NCBI GenBank assembly: GCA_015039465.1
Contig: MU130358.1
Span: 62,319-106,114, forward strand
Length of the DNA: 43,796 nt
Reading direction: 5' to 3'
DNA from: Phlegmacium glaucopus
Lineage: Eukaryota > Basidiomycota > Agaricomycetes > Agaricales > Cortinariaceae
Numbering within the stretch: position 1 is the stretch's first letter; every line of letters begins with the position of its first letter. Shown here piece after piece: positions 20,154 to 30,604 of this stretch. The position numbers and the translations under genes are program-made. The notes under the pieces were generated by a model, which worked only from the letters and a program-made list of their open reading frames with translations, was not told the DNA's origin and searched no databases.

Positions 20154-22903
20154 TTAGGTTTTCAGCGGCTCCATCCGTACCCAAAGGCCGCCCTAAAAGC
20201 AAAAGTTTGTTAGATAGATCCTGATCTCGTTGGTTCGAAAAAAATATACTCACCTTAACATACAGGGTCAGGTGCGAAGCAGGGTACACCTTCTCAGTTG
20301 CCCTCAAATCATCACAGACGGCCCAGTCGGCCGAAGGTTGAAGGTTTTCAGATTTGTCTAAGGCAAATCCAGTGAACTGTTGCAACAGGCGAACAAGGAA
20401 GAAAGTGGCTTCGTGATAAGCGAACTGGAAAAAGAAAGAAAAGATTTTGAGTTTCTGACATTTTTTGAACAGAGCATGGGTGGTTTGTGTACTACCTGTT
20501 GTCCGAGACAAATACGAGGTCCTGCGTTGAAAGGACAGAAGATGAAGGGATTCGGAGTTATATATTTGTGTACTCTTTCATCAAGGAAGCGATCAGGGTC
20601 AAATACGAGTGCTGGAAAGTAAGCTGAATCAGTCAATCATGTATTCGAAGGAAATTGTGATCATAGTACCGTCAGGACCCCACAGGTCTGTTCTACGATG
20701 CGTGACGAGAACGCTATAGAGAAACCTGAAATCATTCCAGTCAGTAAACAAAGATATATGGTCTCCGAAGAGACAAGGAAAAGAAGAGACTGTGTTTGTG
20801 CCGGGACGTAGATCGGTTTGGAACTGCTGTTTGCGGCAGGAAGGATGACTGCCTTGTTTGTAAACCTATACCAGGTCAAATATTCAAGTTGTCAGACTGA
20901 GCTGAAGGATAGAAAGACAAGTTATATACCTGCTATTAAGCGGACTGCAATATAGACATCGACGTAAACATGGTTTCATGAGAGAAAAGGGATAAAACTA
21001 ACGCGGGGGGATACAGTCTTAGAACCTCTGCCCCAAATGGTCGTCAATACCGAGTTGGAATACGCAACTGCGAATACATACCATTAAGGAATGCCCTCAT
21101 GTACTTCATTTCACGAATCTGATCATATGTGGGTCTTCCCGTTTGACCAACTATTTCATAGATTTCTTGACGAAGACGTGTTTCAATATCTGGGTGTTCC
21201 GACAACATGTAAAACGAGTATGTTAAGAGACTCTTGGTCTTCCATCAAGCATTAACGGACTGGGAGTGGACCAAATCGATATTTCACTTACTGTGTCACG
21301 TCCAGCGACGAGAAGGTTCACAAGCTTGACCAAAATTCAGATCAGATAATCTTTATCTCTCGAAAATCATTACCTCGTCCTTTAAGATGTTCTTATCTAG
21401 ACCATCACCAGAAAACACATTAAGCGAATGAAAAGATCGTTCAACGGAGATTCCTTACCCTGTGTGTGCTTGACAAGATGTGCAAGTAAATTGCTATTCT
21501 CGTCGTCACCCTTGCCATCAGCGCCATTATTGGACAACTCAAGACTCCTCTTTGCCAGAGCATCTTCCATCAATGGCTCCATGAAGTTGTCGATAACCTT
21601 GCGGTGGGGTGCCACTTTGTCCGACCAAAATTCAAGCAGAGGCCAATCGTTGCCGAGGGATATACGTGCAATGGTTAAATCTTGTCCTTCTAAGACTGCT
21701 GTAACAAATAGGGTAGAGGGATGGTTGTAGAATGAAGGTCTGTTTAGATGTGCCGCTGATGCTGGATAAAGAATGTCCGCTGACAGCGATCCAACATTGT
21801 TCCCAAATAAGAACTCTGTAGCAGAGTCTAGGGTGAACCGAGCAACTAGATCCTACACATAGCATACATACCCTTGAGAATCCGTAGTATATTCACATGA
21901 AAAAAATGTACCTGAAATTCAACGGGATAACCCTCTGTCAATCTAGTCCTTGCGAGTTGCAATGTTGTAGCGCAATTTTTATCGTAGATATCGAAGTCGC
22001 TAATACGTTCTCGAGTGAAAAATGGTCGAGTCATTGCTCGGTGGAATCTTGAGGCTTTGAGTTAGGGTTGAAAGTTCTAGAAAAGTGATATATAACGCAC
22101 TTCCACATTTCACCTGTTCAGGTGATTAGCCAAAAAAAAATGTCTAAGGGCAAGCGAAAATAGAGTAGCGTACCATCAGCATTGAAAACGCCTTCTCCCA
22201 GCAATGTCTTGAATTGCGAGTAGAGCATAGGCCCTAATGTTTCGACTTATCGGCGACCTTCCTATCACATCATTTAGAATCCACCTACCCTTGTCAAATG
22301 CATCAAATTGGGTGGTGAGCATTGCCTTCGATGGAAAGATCAAAGAGTGAAAACCAGATATGAAGACCACTAAGTTTTGTACCTTGATATGGTGGGGTTC
22401 GGTCGTGATTATCTGCGGACAAAGCTCCTTTTCATGCTCCATGGATGAGGCACAGAAATACGTACTCGATTATCAGTTAACAGTCTTAGTTGGTAGACAT
22501 GTCCGTATTCTTTCGTCCAGTCAAGAATTGCATCGGCTACGGGTGAAGCCACTTGTTAGTTTTGGACAGGAAAGCAAGGCTAACATCAGAGTGCACCGGG
22601 ATAGCCTTCCTTGAAGCTGCGAGCCATCTTGGATATGATAGTGAAAGCCGGTTCTCGTATATGAGGAGCAACTATAGCATTGTTGGCAGCAGCATTTCTG
22701 CTGTCTGCAAGCCTCGAGTAATAGCTGTTGAAGATGAATATCGCAGGTCGGGCAAGAATGGTGATAAAAATGGCAAGCCAACTGGGAACCGGGAGGCTAA
22801 CATGCTCCTTGGCTAGAGTTAGACTTGCATAGACAATGATTGAGGGGACTGCGAAGTATGGAAAAGTGCGTAGAAGGTACAGAGGGCCGGGTACAGGCTG
22901 CAT
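20154..22903 (-). CDS. CYP63-like cytochrome P450, right arm copy (apparently intact)
   Basis: Inverted paralogue of 11,795-14,548 with the same exon plan. The ATG is at 22,903 ([17 protein letters not shown], with a hydrophobic anchor after it). I followed the joins through [130 protein letters not shown] and the heme loop [12 protein letters not shown] to [10 protein letters not shown], stop 20,154-20,156. All joins kept frame. The stop comes two residues earlier than in the left copy. The two proteins differ by scattered substitutions, for example [11 protein letters not shown] against [11 protein letters not shown], so they are old enough to have diverged. Substrate is unknown. Confidence 0.82.
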
Positions 22904-23320
22904 CGAGTGATGGGTAGTTTTGGACCCCAAGGCTGTTGGTTCGATTAAATAGACAAGATTCGCAACAGGAATAGAAGTTAGAAGTTCTCGTATGTTCCAA
23001 GCGCCGAGTGTCTGAGTAGTGACGGTGGCGGCGGCGCATAGCATAGCACAGAATATTGATCTTTGACTGCGAAAGAGACAAATAATTTTGGCGATTGTCG
23101 GAATACGACTACCTGACATCAGTAGACACAGCTTCTCGGCAAGCTAGGAAGGTTCGTAAGGTGTTCGTAAGCCGTCGTTTTCAAGAACCATTATGCTCTT
23201 CTGAGAATAGATACTGCGATTTTAGTATTTTCAAAATGAAGGTATTCAAGAAGACCAGTTAGAAACTTGAAGGCTTTCCGTGGGAAAGTCCCTCGGTATG
23301 CAATACTTATTACTTAGTAT
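22904..23320. other. Intergenic region between divergent P450 and CCT2 relic
   Basis: It contains the P450 upstream flank. An open frame extends the P450 N-terminus upstream to 23,119, but the left copy does not share it and VPGPLYLL is the expected N-terminus. The left arm has only about 150 bases in the same interval, so this is an insertion here or a deletion there. No promoter element stands out. Confidence 0.4.
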
Positions 23321-24230
23321 TACTAAGACATGAAAACCAAAATTGAATAGGCGACGGAAGAGAAAGTGGAGAATGCACGTCTCTCATCATTTGTCGGCGC
23401 TCCAGCTCTTAGAGTCTAGAGTTCTTGTTAAATACCCAAAGGAACAAGATCTTTCAATATGCTTCTACGGGCGATTATCTTGCGATTATCAAGAATTGAG
23501 GAAACGACCAACATCACAAATGATCATCAACATCAAATGATCATCAACGAACGATCTTTGCAGCAACGATCGTGAAAGCGACCCAATTGGACAATGCCGC
23601 AGCCAAAATCCTGGTCAATATTTCCAGGGTAGCTGGAGATGGGACGACGATGGGTTACTGTGCTAGCTGCGAAGCTGTTAAGAGAGGCAGAGGAGTTAAT
23701 TGCGCAAGACGGTTGTGGTGGATATTGGATCACGAGTATGGCTGCATTGAAGGCTCTAGTACGAAAATGCTACTGTTAATCATTCGTGAGAATTCGTCAT
23801 GCACTTCATAAACACACCAGACTTAATAGTAATAGCAATGCTCAAGAACGGGAAACCCGGGCCAAATCCCGAGAAAATTTGCCCCGTATCATCGAAAAAT
23901 TTCTCCCAAGACAAAGAATATTCTGCGAACCTTACTGTAGGTGCTGTCTTATGGTAAAAGGTAGATTCAGTTCTTCTTAGAGTTTGACCTTCACTCAATA
24001 AATCACCAGGGTTAAGTGGATCTTGAGCACATCCAAATCATCAAAAAAAGTCGGTTGGAAATTGACAGATTCATATCTCGACGAAGGTCCATATTCCTTC
24101 TTTCTGTAAATTGTCACAGTGTTTTTCCATAATTCTTCTCAGGTTCCATTCTGCATAAATCAATCGCTGTGAATTCACCAAAAGAACTGAAAACGACAAG
24201 ATTCTCATTGCAAACTTCTCCTCTTTTTCT
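23321..24230 (+). pseudogene. CCT2: CCT2 (TCP-1 beta chaperonin) remnant, third copy
   Basis: In plus-strand order: KVENARLSSFVGAPALR (about 23,355-23,405), an STGDI-like block (23,460-23,480), QLDNAAAKILVNIS with GDGTT (23,583-23,650), a LAAELLREAE-like block, REDL, LSQDKEY and ANLTVGAVL (23,870-23,950), HIQIIKK and KLTDSYLDEG (24,029-24,090), and NSPKELKTTR with KILIAN-type sequence (24,168-24,212). Frame changes separate nearly every block. It mirrors 10,741-11,640. Confidence 0.65.
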
Positions 24231-24960
24231 TCTTCTCACGAAGTTCACCGACTTGGATGATATTTGGGAGATGATGGAAAGATTCGAAGGCATGTTCCGA
24301 TGGATATGCCGAAGAAATACTAGGGTTTCCTCACGAGCATTGGAGTGGTTACGGAGGAGACGGGGGAGTATTCGAAAGTGAGTTGATAATCACTGCCATT
24401 GGGTTTATTCTATTTCGGTCTGGAACACCCAAATTCATTATGAAACAGCGATGAACTATGCTCGAAGCAGGCCCGTCCTCAGCTGATTTGTCTATTTCAT
24501 GTTCTGAAGATGTATTCTGTTGTCGATCGTCGGTGATGTCAACCTCACACTCTCATCATGACTCAAGATTTTCCAGGAGTAAAAAGAGGAAGAAAAAGGG
24601 ATCCCCCAACGATCTCGAGGTTTTCATGTATGGGAGTGGCCAGAGATCGGTCTCTATCCCCACCTCCTGGATGTGGACAGAATAAGCTTTGACGCCGGGG
24701 AACGACAGAGACGATTCCATGTCCCCCAGCAAGGAGACATACAACACAGTCATGACAAGGAGAGAGACCTACTTATCTTCGAGGTATGGAAACAGATTGC
24801 CCGGGTCGCTTCCTCGCGCTCGTGGACGAGACAGTCAAGACCACGATAACAAAGGCGCCGCCTTCCAACTTCACGTTGTGCTCATTCGCCCGAAGTCCGA
24901 AATACCAGAGTCGCCGTGGGGACTGAACAAGAGCGGTTAGAGATAAGCACTCTCGTCCCT
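24231..24960 (+). pseudogene. CWC22: CWC22 remnant (3' part), third short copy
   Basis: Starts abruptly after the CCT2 block. It lacks the FFGH...SW segment that copies 1 and 2 carry at the junction. It retains an EMMERFEGMF-like stretch, PMDMPKK, MLEAGPSSADLSISCSED (24,458-24,511), RSKKRKKKGS and the unassigned conserved block GRDSQDHDNKGAAF (about 24,819-24,870). It mirrors 9,926-10,740. Confidence 0.6.
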
Positions 24961-24984
24961 TGCATAAGTCACTTTCAGGGCGTT

Positions 24985-25345
24985 CGCCTACAATGTACTT
25001 CCAGATATTGAGAAACCGTGCGGAAAGAGCTGTATACTGCTCTTGACAGCTTTAATATTAACAATTTAAATGATGGGCGGATTGGAGAGGGAAGCATACA
25101 TTGTAAAGATGCCTATCCTGTCGATTCTCGAACTCCAATTGGAAGCGCCGACACGGATGGACAACAGTGAACAATACTGGTATGGAATATGGTTAAGAAT
25201 ATTTACAAATCCTATCCGGAGAATCTATGGCTACCTGGGTTCCAGGGGTGTCCATCTACATTTGGAGGCGGGTGCCTTGTTAGATGCATTGGGGGTGGGA
25301 ATGAAGGACACAAAGGGTGGTATCTACTATCCTTGGAGAGCTGAA
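24985..25345 (+). pseudogene. LACTB2: LACTB2-like C-terminal remnant
   Basis: Plus-strand pieces match the tail of the lactamase: an NVLPDIEK-like stretch (about 24,990-25,010), a HNLYDGQ-like remnant, and KSYPENLWL followed by the winged-helix end (25,208-25,330). The catalytic core is absent. It converges on the TA copy at 25,483-26,358. Confidence 0.6.
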
Positions 25346-25482
25346 ACAATCAAAACTTTGCATATTATTGCATATAGGTCATATCGGAGTAAGTGAAATC
25401 TCGAATTACATTTGAAAAGAAAAATAATCCCTATCTAGAACCAGCTAGTAGATCGTGATATACTACTCATTATCAGAGACCA

Positions 25483-26358
25483 TTACATTTGACTTGGAAT
25501 ATCCCATTCTCTCATACCGCAAAGCTGAGGCAAACCCATGGCGAAGAATACTAGAAAAGAAAAAATTATGAAGCCCACCGATGTGAATAACACATTGCAA
25601 TGCATGGCGATCAATCTATACGACCTGGAAGTGCTGGGAACTGCGAGAGTAGAATGTGGCGAAGGATGTGATTGGTTGAGGTTGCTCAAATAAGAGTGAT
25701 CACTGTGAATGCCGGAGAAAGCAGAACGAGTCAAGGGCTCACACAGTATGTGCCTGTTGCTTGAGAATGACACATCCAATGCAAGAACTGTATAGAGTGT
25801 TTTCAAGGCATCGGAAGCACGTGGAGTGAGGACGTCCGCCAAGGTATTGCCGGAAAACTGGATGATTGCAACAGTAGCCAAGGAAGAGTCTAGTAGTTGT
25901 TCTAGATGTTCCAATTCATGGTATATACGATCACTGGAGTCTGATGGTGGGGTGGGTCAGCGTTGTGGAGATTTGGGGTCAAGGCGAGGTTCACAGTTTG
26001 TTTGCAGAGGCGCATCACTGAGGGTGTTGGGGCCCGTCGAAGGCCTGGGACCTAATGAAGAGGACATTCAATATTCTTTACTGGTAGGTGACTATAGCCT
26101 TACCACTGAATGCTCCATCAGATTGCACATCGTTACTTGCACGGCCAATAACTGTAGCAGGGTAACCTGATAAATCGTGAGGATACAATTTATGGACAAG
26201 AGCGAAGACCAACTTGAATAATTATTGTTACCACAGTTTCGCATCTGGAAGTTGTGATCATTAAATGAGTTCATGTACACCATTCCACAGTTCTGGATGT
26301 GGTATATCTTCTGAGCTTGGCGATCATCCTCACCAATGTGCTCTGAGTCGTTGGCCAT
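25483..26358 (-). pseudogene. TA-family gene, outer right copy (most diverged)
   Basis: The start is ATG 26,358 (MANDSEHIGEDDRQAQKIYHIQ), followed by the Asn/Cys patch QMRNCGNNN and an exon end at about 26,094. Exon 2 starts at 26,051. It contains a TGA inside the Pro-rich segment corresponding to SPRPxPxS (about 25,955) and retains SDRIYHELEHLEQLLDSS. The C-terminal membrane segment is altered but still hydrophobic (FTSVGFIIFSFLVFFAMGL), and the KEYINYVY tail is replaced through a frameshift. It closes unit 3. Confidence 0.55.
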
Positions 26359-26639
26359 GGCGACGACGTAGAATACAGTGTTGAAGTAAAATGGTTGAAA
26401 AGCAGGGAAGGCTAGGATGGATTTATATGCATCACCTACTGTAAGGTCGTGGATACTTTTGAACCAGAAAGGGCATGCACTTATCAAAGGAGGGGTCAGT
26501 TTAAGACTCGGATCAGTGAATGAGGATCTGCACAACAGAAGATCTGTGGATGCTGCACAAGTTTGGAGTTTGACGTTCAGCAACAGTGCCCCCATCCATC
26601 TACGTTTACGTCTGACTGCGCAGCCTAAACACCCTTTTT

Positions 26640-27985
26640 CATAGATTGGATGTCAGCCTAAAATCCTATTTCCCCTGTCGTTACTTTCATGTTCCATCTA
26701 TCACACGGAGACCGAACACGGTGGTTCATCAAAAGAAAAGAAGTTAGTGAATGTGATTATGTAATTTATTGGTAACTTATGTACGGCTTGTGTGACAATA
26801 ATGTATCCATCCTCCTGTATCTACATGCACTCATTTAGCATGAACAAAGGAAGGAGGATATTATATGTATCTACTGGGTCATATAATCACTAGAATGTGC
26901 CTTTGCTTTGATGGAACTCAAGTGGAACTTGGTGCAGCTTTATTTTTCCAATCCCATTACAAGAACAATAGTAATATTATAACTGTTCATTAGATATTCA
27001 CCTACTCAGAATAAATATCTGAAGGCTCCAAATCCAATGGATTATTTTTTCTGCCACATATATCTCCAGATCCAGTGTAGGGCTGGCCTGGGAGGCTATG
27101 GGTCAATATTGCTTTGTCTAAGGAAGGTAGTAGAATCAGTTTATATAGAGTGCTTCACACAGGAGATAGGATACAGGCAGGGAGGAAGAGTCCTGGAGGA
27201 CAGGAGGTACCATCCCAAACAATAGTGACTTCTTTCTTGATCATTGGTGCTGTTAAATGATTGTTTCACCAACATGCTTGATGCATGTTTTCTACATGCC
27301 TTTACCCTTTCCTTTTCATTTCTATGAAACATACATGCCTTTTCCTCTCATTTATGAAACCATTAATAACAGCTTCTTACATGTGCTTTCCACATTTCTT
27401 ACATGCCTTTGACTTATGGCCTATCAGTATAAATACTCATAGAACCACTGCTTTGTTCCTTAGCTAGTTCTTACTTATGGTTAAACAAGAACATTCTTCT
27501 ATGCTTCAACTTCCCAAGAAAATACAAGTCTAAACCACTGGTACTCTTTAAGAAGATCAGAAGAATATCCATGGATACCATAATGGTAGTTTGATTACCT
27601 GTTATGGTACCTGTGACACCTCTGAGCCACAAACTATAGCTCACTCATTTCTGCACCAATTCACATAAAAAAAGTGTGCTGAAATTTTATCAGCAAGGGC
27701 TACAAAGTTCATATTAAACCCATGACTCTATCCATACCTTTGCATAGTCAGATTTATTCTGAACTATAGTCTATATAAAGTCATAACAGGAGAACAGCTG
27801 AACAAATGTTCTCTCTTTAAGAAGCGACACTCCCAACCCCAAAACAGAACCAAAATAGAATTGAATGTAATACTGATGAAAGACCTGATCAAAAACTGAA
27901 TGAGAGGACAGGGTGTTTACCCATTCACAAATCAAGTGCAAATTGTTTCTGAGCAACTTTGTAAGTATAATTTTAATTTTTTTAA
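26640..27985. other. AT-rich transposon-relic zone without a recognised gene
   Basis: Base composition changes sharply after the TA gene. A TATAAATACTC box at about 27,430 with CATGCCTTT-rich sequence upstream (27,280-27,420) and TGTTAAATGATT at about 27,250 resemble a Copia-type LTR. I could not find matching ends or a target duplication. No open frame has family features. TATA-like TCTATATAAAG occurs at 27,771-27,780. Confidence 0.35.
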
Positions 27986-27989
27986 TTTT

Positions 27990-28200
27990 TTTGAATATCC
28001 CTGCTTGGTGGTGGTGACTCTGGTGAGGGCAGTCAGGGAGAGCTGCCATCATCATTGCCTAATTAAATACCCTCCAGTGAGGGGTAGCTGTCACTGTGGC
28101 CTACCAAAATACCCCCAGAGGGTAGCCATCAGCTGTTGTTGCTTAAATATCCCTCAGTGATGGGGAGTGTTCTTATTGCATAAGCATAAGAAAATACCCT
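27990..28200 (+). repeat. Degenerate ~50-base tandem repeat (minisatellite)
   Basis: Three to four degenerate copies of a unit like AATAYCCYYCAGTGRGGGGTAGCY followed by a TCAYYGTTGCCTA-like half (starts near 27,996, 28,065, 28,108 and 28,143). Confidence 0.5.
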
Positions 28201-28257
28201 TCCCTCATTAAGTCTTAACCTGAACAGGTGGCTGTTTAGCAAGGTGGCAGTTCATGG

Positions 28258-28655
28258 TTGGGTGCTAGGAAATGTCATGGGTTTACAAACCCATACAGGT
28301 TGGTACCATGGGCGCCTGCGGGCATGGGCACAGGTTGCAACTTTGTAACCCCTGCCTAACCCATACCTGTGACACAGGTTTGACAGGTGTCCTGGGATTT
28401 GCTGGTCAGTGTGATTAAGTCACCCACGGTTGATTTACTGCCAGTAAATAATAAATTAATAATTATAATGTATTGTCCCTGTCAGTTTTGGATGTGTAAC
28501 CGTCCATGGGTTATATACCCTCAGGTTTTTGAAAAACCTGCACCCATGCCTGTCAAAACCTGTGCCCATGGATGTGGGTACAGGTTTTGATGGGTACGGG
28601 TGTGGGTTGCCCTGAAAAACCCCAGGGTAGCCCATGACATTTCCCTATTGGGTGC
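28258..28655. mobile_element. hAT-type miniature element (28,266-28,647) with 8-base target duplication
   Basis: TAGGAAATGTCATGGG at the left and CCCATGACATTTCCCTA at the right are inverted repeats. Both are flanked by the direct repeat TTGGGTGC (28,258-28,265 and 28,648-28,655). An 8-base duplication is typical of the hAT superfamily. The 382-base interior has further inverted CAGGTTTT/AAAACCTG-type stems and no coding capacity, so it must be mobilised in trans. Confidence 0.8.
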
Positions 28656-28789
28656 TGCCACACCTTTTAACCTGGGTGGCCATTCACTGCTGCAAACAGG
28701 TGGTTGGGGTTTGAAAGCTGATGGCAGTACACATTGCACCCATAGGAACATTCCACTTGTCAAAATGTAATGTTCTTGAACACAGTACT

Positions 28790-30490
28790 AATAGTGATGT
28801 TAAGGCTCAGCTCAGCCTAGATACTGCGGCTTGGGCCTGGCTTTCAAGGGCTTGGGCTTGGGGAAAGGTCAAGCCCAAGCTGTAGGCTGAGTGTATGTAG
28901 GGCTTGGGCTTGGCTTGGGGCTCAGGCCATGGCTTTTATACATAAAATATAAAATGAACCGACAATTATACTACACCTCTATATCAGACTCGGAAATATC
29001 ACTAGACTCAATGAATAACTCCTCCCAAGACACCCCATCATCTTTGGAGGCCGTACCAGCACCCCCATCATGGTCTAATAAAGTCTCCTCCTCCTTGACT
29101 GTACATACCTCACGGAATATAAGATCACAATGGAAAGCACACTTCAAGAACTGCAGGGCTTCCACAATATCACCTTGGAGCCAATTATGATGCTTGCTCA
29201 ATGTGATACCAGCTGATGAGAATGTGCATTCACTTGAAACAGACAATGCCATTATTGAGAGGTAGTCACAAGCAAGTGAACCCCACACAGGATAGTGGCT
29301 GTAGTTCAACTAAACATCCAATGAGTCTCAATCAGGAGAGGGAGATTGAAGACGTACACCCCACCACTCAACAAGAGACATCCCCTCTGGGACAACATTG
29401 TGGGTTGTGAGGTAGCGCTCAAATTCAGTGAGCCACGGTTTTGTTGGGTCACCATTGTCATCATCGCTCATGTCATAGTCGCTATCATGAGTGGATGTAG
29501 GATGTGGAGTAGGTGACATGGTACCGGAATGATGCATGCATTCATAGCGCTCCTTAAACTGAATACCATTAGTTTTATGGGTGGGTTGATACTGATGCAT
29601 GAACATACAATATTCTTTGCCATAGTGGCCACATCTATCTGGAGGTCAGCAGACCAGTTCTTCTTGAAATATTTCATCTTTTGTCGGGGGTGTAAAACTA
29701 TATATGGTCATAAAACATGTAGATGAAAGGATATACTTAGTACTCACACATTGCCATAATATGAGCATCGGATAATTCAGATTCAGCAGTTTTCTCATAG
29801 TATTGATTGATCTTCTCCATGGCTGCATCTATAGCATCTTGAAACAGTGCTGCTTCTGGTTGTTCTTGTTGCTTTTCCCAAGTTGTATATAGCTTTTAAA
29901 GGGCAGGGACAGCATTGCATAATGTTGGGACAGTGGATGAAGAAAATGCTTGTTGAGCTTTCTCAGCAGTCTGGTATTGAAAGTAAACATAGTTTCAAAG
30001 ATCAAAGAGAGTGCTTACAGTGAGAAGGTTTGCAAAGGTCTGTACATGACCCCATTCAGCTGTGGAAAGGTGCAAGCTATCAATCTTGTGACACTTTTCC
30101 AAGCTCTCTTCACCAGCAAGACAGCCCATCTCATACACAAATGTGTCAACACTCTACAAAGAGGTATCAGCCTTTCTGTTCACCCAACAGGCAAGGAAAG
30201 CGCTTACCAAATGACAGCTTAGGGCCTGCTTGATCATAGCATAAGTTGAACCCCACCAAACTTTCATGTCAAGTAAAAGTTGGATGGGCATGGTGCCACC
30301 TCGCCATTGGATGGTCTTGAATAATTCTTTACATTGAGATGATGATCGCTCCTTCAAATAGCTAAGCACTAGATTCAATAGAGGATAGAAAGTAACCCAC
30401 CTTGACAACAATTGCATGAATTAAGCCAATCTCAGGATGCTCCTTGATTTGACACCACAACCTTCAACTTTTTTCCCACGCTTTTAGCAG
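28790..30490 (-). pseudogene. hAT-family transposase, decayed and 5' truncated
   Basis: On the minus strand, in order: KELFKTIQWRGGT and DMKVWWGSTYAMI (about 30,340-30,240), VDTFVYEMG and a DSLHLSTAEW-like helix (30,150-30,050), MEKINQYYEKTAESE with DAHIMAM (29,820-29,755), an intron, then MKYFKKNWSADLQ (29,677-29,640). The run ends with TKPWLTEFERYL (about 29,440) and the C-terminal dimerisation motif YPVWGSLACDYLSI followed by SSECTFSSAG (29,300-29,210). The dimerisation domain is typical of hAT transposases. The N-terminal zinc finger and first catalytic Asp region are missing where the LINE begins. GGGCTTGG-type subterminal repeats lie at 28,830-28,925. Several frame breaks make it inactive. 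Confidence 0.75.
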
Positions 30491-30604
30491 TGAGGAAAGT
30501 TTGGAGGAAGGCTTCAAGTACAAGTAGTAGCTATTATAACACCCATAAAACTACCTACCCTAGTTCTACCTTCTCACAAACAAGCCCTACCCAGGGTGCC
30601 ATCG

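Larger units (their letters stand above)
8430..26640. repeat. ~18-kb inverted duplication (units 2 and 3)
   Basis: Gene order left of the axis is TA(+), LACTB2 tail(-), CWC22(-), CCT2(-), P450(+), LACTB2(+), TA(-). Right of the axis it is exactly the reverse complement. Coordinates sum to about 34,734 near the axis and drift by a few hundred bases toward the edges through indels. By eye the arms are identical for about 1.6 kb, differ by scattered substitutions through the P450 region, and differ by many substitutions and indels in the outer CCT2/CWC22/TA parts. Confidence 0.8.

Noticed and set aside
22586..23119. P450 start upstream of ATG 22,903
   Set aside because: The frame is open further upstream, but the extension is missing from the left copy, and VPGPLYLL right after the ATG is the expected N-terminus of this P450 family.
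27037..27332. Open frames in the AT-rich relic zone as genes
   Set aside because: No motif, no repeat-family counterpart, and no splice or promoter support.
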